From NCBI GenBank assembly GCA_050949165.1, contig JBMNFF010000001.1, forward strand, positions 496,001 to 560,000: 64,000 nucleotides of DNA, read 5' to 3'. Below are positions 55,085 to 62,849 of the stretch, piece after piece; position 1 is the first letter of the stretch; each line of letters starts with the position of its first letter. The notes beneath the pieces are model-generated. The model was not told the DNA's origin and did no database searches. It saw only the letters and a program-made list of their open reading frames with translations. This DNA is from DAIOXA01 sp050949165 (lineage in GTDB: Bacteria; Bacillota; Proteinivoracia; UBA4975). Made by a program: the position numbers and the translations under genes.

Positions 55085-56794
55085 TCAGCGACCTTCAGCA
55101 AGCTCTCTCTTTTTCTTGGCTAGTTCCCGGAATTCCCGGTCCAGTTCAGCGTATTCGGGATCTTCGGGAGTGTATTTGCCCAGTTCGGCGATAAGCCAGG
55201 CCATCCTCGTCTCGATGACCAATTTTTCTTCCTGGGCAGTCTGGCCCTGCTGTCTTTGCTCTGCTTCTCTGTATTGGTCGAACCTGCAGTTCATTTTTAT
55301 GATGGTCTGCTCCTCAAAAACCAAGAGCGAATCGCAAACCCGCTCCAGGAGGTAGCGGTCGTGGGAGACGATTAACAGGGTTCCGTTATAGTCCAGGAGG
55401 GTCTCCTCCAGCTTTTCCCGGCTGTGCAGGTCCAGGTGGTTGGTGGGCTCGTCCAGGATCAGAAGGTCATTTTCCTGGAGAATCATACCCGCCAGCTTAA
55501 TCCTGGTCCGCTCACCAAGGCTCAGTTTTCCCACCGGTTTTGTGACCATGGCGGCGTCAAACCCCATGTTGGCCAGCAGGGTCCGGGCCCGGGTTACCTC
55601 CTCCTTCTGCACCACGCCCAAGATCTCCAGGGCGTTTTTTTCTTCGTCCATGTCCAGGACATCCTGGCTTAGATACCCGGGCCTGAGGGAAGGACTGAGC
55701 CACAATTCGCCGCCGTCCTGTTCTTCCTGATTCAAGATGATGCGGAGCAGCGTGGTCTTGCCACAGCCATTGGGGCCGACGAGGCCGACCTTCTCTCCCC
55801 GCAGGATGAAGAAGTCACTGTTGCCGAAGAGGATTCTGCCGTTATAGCCCTTGCCCAGCCCCTTGGCTTCGATGAGCCTGCGCCCCCGCCTGCCGGCAGG
55901 GTCGAATTCGAACTCCGGTTTACTTTCCTCCAGGGGACGAGCCGTTCCCTGGGTCTGCATCCTTTCCAGCATCTTAATCCGGGACTTAATTTGCTGGTCC
56001 CGCTTCTTGGCCTGCTTGCGGCCATACTCTTTCAGAAATTCGCGGTTTTTCCCCGCCTCCCGATGCCCCTTGGCCGACCATTGCTTTAGCCTCCTTATCT
56101 CCTGCTCAATTCGGCGCTGTTCCTTTTGCTCGTCCAGGTAGTTTTGCAGCTGGCTTTCCAAGAGCCTTTGCTTTTCTGCCCGGTAAAAGCTGTAGTTTCC
56201 GGCATATTCCCTGGCTCTACCTCCCTCCAGCTCGTAAAGGCGTTTTACCACCTGGTCCAGGAACCAGCGGTCGTGGGATATGATGAGGGTGGCGCCGGGG
56301 AAGGTGCGCATCTCCTCCACCAGCCGCTCGGCGCCGTGAAAGTCCATGTGGTTGGTGGGCTCATCCAGGATCAGGAGGTCGGGCCGGGACGCCCAGACCT
56401 GGGCCAGGGCCAGCTTTGTCCTCTCGCCGCCGCTAAGTCCCCGGAACCTCTCCTCATCCCAGCGGGTCACCCTGGCCAGGCCCAGCTGGCTGGTGAACTC
56501 CAGAAAATCCTCTGGGGAGTGGCGCTGATTTATGAAAAGCTCATTAAAGGTCTTGAGGGTATAGGAGGTGGCCTGGCGCAAATAGCCGATGCGCATAGTC
56601 CTGTCATAGCGAAGGACGGTTCCGCCGTCGGGCTCCAATTCGCCAGCTATTATATTGGCCAGGGTGGTCTTGCCGGCCCCGTTATTTCCCACCAGGCCAA
56701 TCTTCTCCCCGGGACTGATTTCCAGGGATACCCCCTGCAGGACGGCCTGGTCGCCATAACTCTTGGTCAGATCTATGCAGCGCAGCAAACTCAT
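55085..56794 (-). CDS. ABC-F family ATPase (ribosome-associated)
   Basis: Two ABC domains without membrane spans, about 569 residues. First: GLVGNNGAGKTTLANII, signature LSGGERTKLALAQ, LLILDEPTNHMD. Linker helices rich in Lys/Arg/Glu (RRIEQEIRRLKQWSAKGHRE). Second: GLVGPNGCGKTTLLRII, signature LSLGERTRIKLAGM (Leu for Gly), LLILDEPTNHLD. A charged C-terminal extension follows. Such proteins act in the ribosome E site and include antibiotic-protection factors of the Vga/Lsa/VmlR kind as well as housekeeping ones. The hairpin terminator about 50 bases before the start suggests attenuation control, as in resistance types. Which antibiotic, if any, cannot be read here. Confidence 0.88.
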   Translation of the reverse strand: MSLLRCIDLTKSYGDQAVLQGVSLEISPGEKIGLVGNNGAGKTTLANIIAGELEPDGGTVLRYDRTMRIGYLRQATSYTLKTFNELFINQRHSPEDFLEFTSQLGLARVTRWDEERFRGLSGGERTKLALAQVWASRPDLLILDEPTNHMDFHGAERLVEEMRTFPGATLIISHDRWFLDQVVKRLYELEGGRAREYAGNYSFYRAEKQRLLESQLQNYLDEQKEQRRIEQEIRRLKQWSAKGHREAGKNREFLKEYGRKQAKKRDQQIKSRIKMLERMQTQGTARPLEESKPEFEFDPAGRRGRRLIEAKGLGKGYNGRILFGNSDFFILRGEKVGLVGPNGCGKTTLLRIILNQEEQDGGELWLSPSLRPGYLSQDVLDMDEEKNALEILGVVQKEEVTRARTLLANMGFDAAMVTKPVGKLSLGERTRIKLAGMILQENDLLILDEPTNHLDLHSREKLEETLLDYNGTLLIVSHDRYLLERVCDSLLVFEEQTIIKMNCRFDQYREAEQRQQGQTAQEEKLVIETRMAWLIAELGKYTPEDPEYAELDREFRELAKKKRELAEGR

Positions 56795-57093
56795 TTTTAT
56801 CACCTCTGCCTTTCTTGCGCAGTTTTCTTTTTCCTCCGGGCAACAAAAAACTGCCTGAACAAGCACAGGCAGTCATGGATACAATGGTACCTAAGGAATT
56901 AGGTGCAAGGCAAATATAAAAGACTGCTGTTTATTGTTCTTAACTTCCCGGATGCACGCCAACAGACCCCCCTGGGGAGGTGGTTCCGGGCCAGTATCAA
57001 ATTACTGGATGTTAAGAACGAATGAACATGGCAGCCTCCTATTATCTTTGGTCTGGGATTACTATACCACAAGGATCGGAAAAGGTGAAGCCC
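56795..57093 (-). other. Leader region of the ABC-F gene (299 bases without a main gene)
   Basis: Between the Uma2-family gene and the ABC-F gene. On the minus strand it contains a small hairpin ACCTAA-TTCC-TTAGGT (56889-56904), a terminator hairpin, a possible leader reading frame that starts at an ATG at 56876 just before the terminator (MTACACSGSF...), and weak promoter-like hexamers (TTAAGA and TTTATA). A hairpin CCAGTA-N6-TACTGG lies further upstream without a T-run. Confidence 0.5.
56844..56873 (-). terminator. Leader terminator (possible attenuator) before the ABC-F gene
   Basis: Minus strand ACTGCCTG-TGCTTGTT-CAGGCAGT followed by TTTTTT, 50 bases before the ABC-F start codon. It could end the Uma2-family transcript (220 bases away) or act as a conditional terminator for the ABC-F gene. 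Confidence 0.75.
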
Positions 57094-57627
57094 TCAGGCG
57101 AAAAGGGGCGAAAGGGGAATCTCCAGTCCTTTGAATACAACCGATTGAGCCACTGCCCCGGCTTCATAGGTTTTATAACGCTCAATTTCGCAATCCCGGA
57201 AGCTGTAGACCACGATATTTTCCCGCTTGGGATCCACAAGCCAGTACTCCTCAACCCCCGACAGCCGATAGGTGTTGAGCTTGGCGATCATGTCTTTGGT
57301 GCGGGTACTGTCAGAGAGAATCTCAAAAACTAAGGTGGGGGTACCCATATAGCGGTCTTCGGCGGTGACATTCTCTGCCAGACCACAGGCCACCAGCAGG
57401 TCAGGTTGCATTACATCGGGGTCCTTGATGCCCTTTTTCTTGAAATGCACATCAAAGGGCGCCAGAAATACTTCGCAAATGCAATCTATTAGGTGGCTTT
57501 GGAGGATAAGATGCAACTGGCCGATAATCCTCTGATGAGTGGCGCCGGGCGAAGCCAAGAGGTGGATCTCGCCATCGATATAATGTCCCGTGCTTATTGA
57601 TGAAGATTGACAGGTTTTGGTCTTCAC
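57094..57627 (-). CDS. Uma2-family (DUF820) PD-(D/E)xK nuclease-like protein
   Basis: 177 residues. The nuclease-fold residues are visible: DPDVMQPDLLV (Asp), TPTLVFEILSDSTRTKD (Glu and Lys), then KLNTYRLSGVEEYWLVDPKR, the family hallmark. The N-terminus (IDGEIHLLASPGATHQRIIG) begins about 10 residues shorter than is usual for Uma2 proteins, and its start lies in the cysE promoter, so the start codon is uncertain. Members are abundant in cyanobacteria; function is unknown though a role in mobile elements is often supposed. Confidence 0.85.
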   Translation of the reverse strand: MKTKTCQSSSISTGHYIDGEIHLLASPGATHQRIIGQLHLILQSHLIDCICEVFLAPFDVHFKKKGIKDPDVMQPDLLVACGLAENVTAEDRYMGTPTLVFEILSDSTRTKDMIAKLNTYRLSGVEEYWLVDPKRENIVVYSFRDCEIERYKTYEAGAVAQSVVFKGLEIPLSPLFA

Positions 57628-57636
57628 TGCTATAAT
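57607..57636 (+). promoter_or_regulatory. Strong sigma A promoter of cysE-cysK-glxK-cysS
   Basis: TTGACA (57607-57612), 18-base spacer, TATAAT (57631-57636), both hexamers perfect. The start near 57643 leaves a short leader before the AAGGAGG ribosome site; no T-box or other riboswitch fits in it. Confidence 0.8.
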
Positions 57637-57679
57637 CAGCTAAAACATACTAATTCACTCAGCATTAAGGAGGACACAG

Positions 57680-58282
57680 ATGTTTCGCTTCTTGCGCACG
57701 CAAATTCGGGTAATTCGGGAGAATGACCCTGCCGCCCGTTCAGTATTGGAAATACTCCTCTGTTATCCGGGTCTCCACAGCCTGGCCCTGCACTTCCCCG
57801 CCCACTGGCTGTGGAAGCGGGGCTGCCGGCTCCTGGCCCGGGTCATCAGTCAGGTCAACCGGTTCTTGACCGGCATTGAAATCCACCCCGGCGCCCAAAT
57901 CCACCCCTCCTGTTTCATCGATCACGGCATGGGCATCGTCATCGGCGAAACCGCCGTCATCGGCGAAAACGCGCGGCTTTTTCATGGAGTGACCTTGGGC
58001 GGAACCGGAAAAGATAAGGGAAAGCGCCATCCCACCCTGGGGAATAATGTGCTGGTGGGTGCCCGGGCCACCATCCTGGGACCGGTGACCATCGGCGACG
58101 GAGCCAAGATCGGGGCAGGGGCCGTGGTCCTGGAGGCGGTCCCGCCAGGAACCACCATGGTGGGAGTCAGGGCCGAGCCTGTGGCCCAGGGGCACCGGGT
58201 GCACCGGTGCAACTTGGCCGAGCTGCAGCAGCGCCTGGAAGCCCTGGAAAGAAGACAAAGCGATTGGGAGGCAAAAGCGTGA
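57680..58282 (+). CDS. cysE: Serine O-acetyltransferase
   Basis: Acetylates serine with acetyl-CoA, the first step of cysteine synthesis. Left-handed beta-helix repeats: GIEIHPGAQIHPSCFIDHGM and GIVIGETAVIGENARLFHGV, then LGGTGKDKGKRHPTLGNNVL and GAGAVVLEAVPPGTTMVGV. 200 residues, the short epsA-type N-terminus. It overlaps cysK in a GTGA arrangement. Confidence 0.95.
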   Translation: MFRFLRTQIRVIRENDPAARSVLEILLCYPGLHSLALHFPAHWLWKRGCRLLARVISQVNRFLTGIEIHPGAQIHPSCFIDHGMGIVIGETAVIGENARLFHGVTLGGTGKDKGKRHPTLGNNVLVGARATILGPVTIGDGAKIGAGAVVLEAVPPGTTMVGVRAEPVAQGHRVHRCNLAELQQRLEALERRQSDWEAKA

Positions 58283-59193
58283 TAACCAGACTCATCGGCA
58301 AGACGCCCCTGCTGAAGATCGATGCCGGTCCAGACAGCGCCGACCTCTATGTAAAGCTGGAATCCTTTAACCCCGGGGGAAGCATCAAGGACAGGATTGC
58401 CTGGGCAATGCTCCATGACGCCATGAACAGCGGCAAAATCCGGCCCGACACCATTTTAGTCGAGGCCACCAGCGGCAATACCGGCATCGGCCTGGCCATG
58501 GCCGCCGCCGCCCACCGCATTCCCCTGGTCCTGATAATGCCCGACACCATGAGCGTTGAGAGGCGCTCTCTTCTCAGGGCCTATGGCGCCCGGCTCATCC
58601 TCACCCCCGGCGCCCAGGGCATGCCGGGGGCAATCCAGCGGGCCCAGGAGTTGCTGGCCGGCGATGACAAGTACCTGCACCTGGACCAGTTTTCCAACCC
58701 GGCCAACCCCCGCACCCACCACGCCACCACCGGCCCGGAAATTTTCCGCAGCCTGGAAGGAGATATCGACGCCTTTGTCGTAGGAGTAGGGACCGGGGGT
58801 ACTCTGACGGGAGCGGGCGGCTTCCTGAAATCCCATATCGGCAAGCTGAAGATATTCGCCGTGGAACCGGCCCAATCCCCAGTCCTGGCCGGGGGCGAAC
58901 CCGGGCCCCATCCCATCCAGGGCATCGGGGCAGGGTTTATCCCCAAGGTATTGAATACAGGGCTGATCGACAAGATCATCGCCGTCCAGGGCGAGGACGC
59001 CTTCCAGACTGCCCGGGAACTGGCCAGCCGCCATGGCGTCCTGGCCGGCATTTCTTCCGGCGCCGCCGTCTGGGCCGCCCTCCGGGTGGCCCAGGAACTG
59101 GGTCCCGGCAAAAAGGTGGTGACCATTGCCCCGGACACCGGCGAGAGGTATCTGTCCACCCCCCTGTATGCTGCGAAGGAGGAGATGAATTGA
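58279..59193 (+). CDS. cysK: Cysteine synthase (O-acetylserine sulfhydrylase)
   Basis: PLP enzyme making cysteine from O-acetylserine and sulfide. PLP Lys is in NPGGSIKDRIAW near residue 37; EATSGNTGIGLAMA binds the substrate; GVGTGGTLTGAG binds the PLP phosphate; AGISSGAAVWAAL closes the site. Start at the GTG with GGGAGG upstream, 304 residues; an extended frame inside cysE is rejected. Coupled to glxK by an overlapping start. Confidence 0.94.
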   Translation: MITRLIGKTPLLKIDAGPDSADLYVKLESFNPGGSIKDRIAWAMLHDAMNSGKIRPDTILVEATSGNTGIGLAMAAAAHRIPLVLIMPDTMSVERRSLLRAYGARLILTPGAQGMPGAIQRAQELLAGDDKYLHLDQFSNPANPRTHHATTGPEIFRSLEGDIDAFVVGVGTGGTLTGAGGFLKSHIGKLKIFAVEPAQSPVLAGGEPGPHPIQGIGAGFIPKVLNTGLIDKIIAVQGEDAFQTARELASRHGVLAGISSGAAVWAALRVAQELGPGKKVVTIAPDTGERYLSTPLYAAKEEMN

Positions 59194-60347
59194 AAATACT
59201 GATTGCACCCGACTCCTTTAAAGAAAGCCTGGACGCCGTCGGGGTCGCCCAAGCCATTCAAGAAGGAGTAAAGGCGGTCCTGAATGATGCTGAAACAATC
59301 CTGCTGCCCATCGCCGACGGCGGCGAGGGCACCGTGGCCGCCCTGGTCAGCTCCGGGCGGGGAAAGTATGCGGACACCTGGGTCCAAGGCCCCTTGGGAG
59401 ATCCTGTCTCCGCCCGCTGGGGTGTATTGCCTGACAACACCGCCGTCATCGAAATGGCCGCCGCCTCGGGCCTGCCCCTGATTCCCAAGGAGCTGCGCAA
59501 CCCGTTGCTGGCCAGCACGTATGGGACAGGCCAATTAATTAAGGCTGCCTTGGATAGGGGCTGTTCCAGAATCATCCTCGGCCTGGGGGGCAGCGCCACC
59601 AATGACGGCGGCGCCGGTGCCCTCTCGGCCCTGGGCGCCAGGCTCCTGGACGCCCGGGGCAGGGAGATCAGCGCCAATGCCCAAGGGCTTTTAGAACTGG
59701 ACAGCATTGACCTCTCCGTCGTCGACCCCCGCCTGGCCGAAGTCAGGGTGGATATCGCCTGCGATGTCACCAATCCCCTCCTGGGCCCCCAGGGGGCTTC
59801 CCGGATTTTCGGCCCCCAAAAGGGGGCGGATCCGGACATGGTGGAAGAATTGGAGCGGGCTTTGGCCCGACTGGCCCAGGTAGCCCGCCGCGACCTGGAC
59901 CGGGACATTGCCGGCTTCCCCGGCAGCGGCGCTGCCGGCGGCCTGGCGGCAGGACTCAGCCTCGTCGCCGATATCAAGCTTCGCCCCGGCATTGAGTTGG
60001 TGCTGGAGACCATGGACTTTGCCGCCCATCTTGAGGGGGCGGACCTGGTCTTCACCGCCGAGGGCCGCATCGACTCCCAGTCCGCCATGGGGAAGGCCAT
60101 TTCCGGCATTGCCCGGCTCTCCCACGCGGCCGGGGTCCCCGTCATCGCCCTGTGCGGAACCCTGGGTCGGGGTTATCAAGAAGTCTATAAAGAGGGAGTA
60201 ACCGCCGTCCTCCCCATCATCGACGCGCCCATGTCCCTGGAGCAGGCCATGGCTGAAACAGCGCGCCTGCTCTCCGCTGCTTCCAGCCGGGCCCTGCGCC
60301 TTCTCCTCACCCCGGTGGGTTGTCAAGGCAAGGGCAAGGGCATATAA
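59190..60347 (+). CDS. glxK: Glycerate kinase (GlxK/GarK family)
   Basis: Phosphorylates glycerate. 385 residues with the family opening MKILIAPDSFKESLDAVGVA, then LPIADGGEGTVAAL, GLGGSATNDGGAGALSALGA, CDVTNPLLGPQGASRIFGPQ and EGRIDSQSAMGKAISGIA. Its start codon (TTG) overlaps the cysK stop. It is unusual inside a cysteine operon; a link could be serine/glycerate metabolism supplying 3-phosphoglycerate-derived serine, but this is inference. Confidence 0.93.
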   Translation: MKILIAPDSFKESLDAVGVAQAIQEGVKAVLNDAETILLPIADGGEGTVAALVSSGRGKYADTWVQGPLGDPVSARWGVLPDNTAVIEMAAASGLPLIPKELRNPLLASTYGTGQLIKAALDRGCSRIILGLGGSATNDGGAGALSALGARLLDARGREISANAQGLLELDSIDLSVVDPRLAEVRVDIACDVTNPLLGPQGASRIFGPQKGADPDMVEELERALARLAQVARRDLDRDIAGFPGSGAAGGLAAGLSLVADIKLRPGIELVLETMDFAAHLEGADLVFTAEGRIDSQSAMGKAISGIARLSHAAGVPVIALCGTLGRGYQEVYKEGVTAVLPIIDAPMSLEQAMAETARLLSAASSRALRLLLTPVGCQGKGKGI

Positions 60348-60371
60348 TGTAAGCTCAGGGAGGTGTACACC

Positions 60372-61754
60372 ATGGAACTCATGCTCTACAATACACTGAG
60401 CCGAGCCAAAGAAAAATTTCAGCCCCTGGTGCCCGGGCAGGCAGGAATGTACGTCTGTGGTCCCACCGTCTACAGCTATGCCCATATCGGCAACTTCCGG
60501 GCCTACGTCTTTGCCGACTTGCTGCGCCGGGTCTTGGAATACAATGGCTATAAGGTAAACCACGTCATGAACATAACCGATGTGGGTCATCTGGTCTCCG
60601 ATGCCGACGAAGGCGAGGACAAGATGCTGGCCAGCGCCCGCCGGGAGCGCAAGACGCCCTGGGAAGTAGCCGAATACTATACCGAGAACTTCATGGATAG
60701 CATAAAGCGCTTGAATATAAAGCTTCCCACCACCATCTGCAAGGCCACCGACCATATACGCGAGATGATAGAGTTTACCCAATCCCTCCTGGACAAGGGC
60801 TATGCCTACCGGATTGAGGGGGATGGAATCTATTTTGACGTCAGCTCCTTCCCCGACTACGGCAAACTCTCGGGGAACCGCCTGGATGAGCTTCAGGCCG
60901 GGGCCAGGGTGGAGGTCAATGAACGCAAGCGCCATCCCGCAGATTTCGCCCTCTGGAAGGATGCGCCGCCAGAACACATAATGCAGTGGCCCAGCCCTTG
61001 GGGTCAGGGTTATCCCGGCTGGCATATCGAATGCTCGGCCATGGCCATGAAGTACCTGGGCGCACAGATTGACATCCACACCGGCGGCGTCGACCACATC
61101 CCCATTCACCACGAGAATGAAATTGCCCAATCCGAAGCCAGGACGGGACAACCCTGGGTGCGCTACTGGCTCCACGTGGCCTTCCTCCAAGTGGACGGCG
61201 GCAAGATGTCCAAGAGCCTGAACAATATTTACACCCTGGCCAGCCTGGAGGAAAGAAATATCGAGCCCCTGGCCTACAGATACTTATGCCTCAACGCCCA
61301 TTACCGCACGCCGCTGAACTTTACCTGGGAAGGCATTGGCGCCGCCCAGACTGCCCTGAACCGGCTGCGCCAAGGCTGGCAAAACCTGCCTGATGACGAT
61401 GAACCCGGCGATCCCCAGCTCTTGAATAAGTTCCTGGCCGCCATCAACGACGATCTCAATGTGCCCCTGGCCCTTTCCTACGCCTGGGAAGCCCTGCGTT
61501 CCGGCGCCCCCGGCTCCAAAGCCCTGCTCAGCCGCTTTGATCAAGTCCTGGGCCTGGGCCTGGCGACCCCCGTCCCAGCGGTGAAAAAGGAATTGCCGCC
61601 CGAACTGGAAGAATTGCTGGCTGAGAGGAACAAAGCCCGGGCCGCCAAGGATTGGGCTCGCTCCGACCAGCTGCGGGATGAGCTTGCCCGCAGGGGCGTC
61701 ACCGTAAAGGATACCAAAGAGGGAACTGTCTGGGAGTACAACCCTATAGATTAG
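60372..61754 (+). CDS. cysS: Cysteinyl-tRNA synthetase
   Basis: Class I aminoacyl-tRNA synthetase. The HIGH-type motif is YSYAHIGNFRAYVFADL, KMSKS is in DGGKMSKSLNNI, and the zinc ligands include the Cys of YVCGPTVYS and the Cys/His residues in GWHIECSAMAMKYLG and GVDHIPIHHENEIAQSEA. 460 residues from the ATG at 60372 (GGGAGG eight bases upstream). Last gene of the cys operon, so Cys synthesis and charging are co-expressed. Confidence 0.95.
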   Translation: MELMLYNTLSRAKEKFQPLVPGQAGMYVCGPTVYSYAHIGNFRAYVFADLLRRVLEYNGYKVNHVMNITDVGHLVSDADEGEDKMLASARRERKTPWEVAEYYTENFMDSIKRLNIKLPTTICKATDHIREMIEFTQSLLDKGYAYRIEGDGIYFDVSSFPDYGKLSGNRLDELQAGARVEVNERKRHPADFALWKDAPPEHIMQWPSPWGQGYPGWHIECSAMAMKYLGAQIDIHTGGVDHIPIHHENEIAQSEARTGQPWVRYWLHVAFLQVDGGKMSKSLNNIYTLASLEERNIEPLAYRYLCLNAHYRTPLNFTWEGIGAAQTALNRLRQGWQNLPDDDEPGDPQLLNKFLAAINDDLNVPLALSYAWEALRSGAPGSKALLSRFDQVLGLGLATPVPAVKKELPPELEELLAERNKARAAKDWARSDQLRDELARRGVTVKDTKEGTVWEYNPID

Positions 61755-61759
61755 AGGAA

Positions 61760-61792
61760 AGCCGCCTTCCCCGACCGGGAGGCGGCTCTATG
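61760..61792 (+). terminator. Possible terminator after cysS
   Basis: AGCCGCC and GGCGGCT pair around an inner TCCC/GGGA stem; the T-run is poor (CTATGTATA), so efficiency is doubtful. Confidence 0.45.
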
Positions 61793-61841
61793 TATACTCC
61801 CCTCTCCGCCGGCGTAAGTATAGGTTGCGGGAGGGGTGCAT

Positions 61842-62753
61842 GTGAAACAGATTATCGTCATGGGGGATTATAACCGCTGGCAGCAAGAGGCAGATTTTAC
61901 GGCAGATATCCTGCATATGGCTGCAACCAGGGTAATTGCGGTAAATATCGGGCCCAGGAATCTCAAGGTCGATCTCAACCTCCGGGACCTGCGGCGCCTG
62001 TTCCCGGGCAAGACCGGCCCGGAGTCCATCAAAGCGGCCGTAAAAAAACTGTACAGCCAAGGGATAGCCGACGGTATCCTCTGCTTTATCGATGCCGAGC
62101 CAAATCTCTTTGCCGTGGCGGACGCTGCCTTTGCCGCCCTGCCCTTCGGCTTACCCAAGGTGGCAGTGACCCCTGGGAACTCTCCCTGGCGGGGCAGCTG
62201 GGAAATTATCCGCTTTAACCTGCCCGGCCAGGAATATAACCTCAACCCGGTGGTCAAGATCTGCCTGAGCAACGCCGCCTTTGCCGTCGGCGGCATGGCC
62301 CTGAGCAATATATATAATTTCGGCTCTGCCCAACCCACCATCGTCGCCTGCTGCGGGCAGCAGGCGGGCAAGGGCATGGCAGGCCTGGGAATCAATTTCC
62401 TCTCCCTGGCCAGTGAAGATTACCTCCCGGCTCTGATGGGCAACGGCTACGTCGATGGGCTGATCTTGAGTCGGGAATGTAAGAGCATGGTGTCCTGGGT
62501 AGAAATCGCCTCGGCCCGGGGAATTCCTGTGGTCCTGGTGTGCAAAAATCCCTGTAGCATCTATGCCACCCTCAAGGCCCTCACGCCCCCTGCAACCCCC
62601 GTGCTCATCGTCAGCCCCAGCGGCGCCAAACCGCAAGCGGCCGAAGCTCCCCCTTCTCCTGCCTGGCCCCCTCTTCAGCCGGTTCCGTACAAGTACGGCA
62701 CCCGTCCCTTCTACTGGCACGCCGCCCAAACCTTGCTGCGCCTGCTACGCTGA
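61842..62753 (+). CDS. Divergent Tm-1/UPF0261-like protein
   Basis: About 303 residues from a GTG with GGGAGGGG upstream. The order of segments recalls UPF0261/Tm-1-like ATP-binding proteins: an opening VKQIIVMGDYNRWQQEADFT, then AAVKKLYSQGIADGILCFID, a middle FAALPFGLPKVAVTPGNSPW and LSNAAFAVGGMALSN. The Gly-rich nucleotide loop of the family (GxGGSxGT) is replaced here by CFIDAEPN, and the protein is about 100 residues shorter than usual. It contains CCGQQAGKGMAG, an unusual Gly/Cys pair. Function unknown; the family name is a weak match. Confidence 0.5.
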   Translation: MKQIIVMGDYNRWQQEADFTADILHMAATRVIAVNIGPRNLKVDLNLRDLRRLFPGKTGPESIKAAVKKLYSQGIADGILCFIDAEPNLFAVADAAFAALPFGLPKVAVTPGNSPWRGSWEIIRFNLPGQEYNLNPVVKICLSNAAFAVGGMALSNIYNFGSAQPTIVACCGQQAGKGMAGLGINFLSLASEDYLPALMGNGYVDGLILSRECKSMVSWVEIASARGIPVVLVCKNPCSIYATLKALTPPATPVLIVSPSGAKPQAAEAPPSPAWPPLQPVPYKYGTRPFYWHAAQTLLRLLR

Positions 62754-62770
62754 TTGCAGATATTTGCAAT
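62753..62770. promoter_or_regulatory. Palindrome ATTGCA-N6-TGCAAT upstream of the LysR gene
   Basis: A perfect 18-base inverted repeat, 80 bases before the lysR start and about 45 bases before its -10 box. Could be an operator for the LysR protein; it deviates by one base from the T-N11-A spacing usual for that family. Confidence 0.35.
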
Positions 62771-62813
62771 TCTTATATTAAATTTTAACCCGCCACAGCG
62801 CCAAAATATGGTG

Positions 62814-62819
62814 TATAAT
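62814..62819 (+). promoter_or_regulatory. -10 box (TATAAT) of the LysR gene
   Basis: TATAAT 31 bases before the GTG; no convincing -35 at 16-18 bases, which fits a promoter needing an activator. Confidence 0.45.
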
Positions 62820-62849
62820 GTACTGTAAACCACGAAAGGGGGAGGACTA

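Noticed and set aside
56979..57000. GGAGGTGGTTCCGGG resembling a T-box core
   Set aside because: No AGGGTGGNACCGCG match, no specifier stem or terminator pair on that strand, and no amino-acid gene directly downstream of it.
57643..57658. CATACTA before cysE as a sigma G promoter
   Set aside because: It lies downstream of a perfect TTGACA-N18-TATAAT promoter and has no matching -35.
59691..61190. A 499-codon open frame on the minus strand opposite glxK and cysS
   Set aside because: Antisense shadow; all catalytic motifs of glycerate kinase and cysteinyl-tRNA synthetase are on the plus strand.
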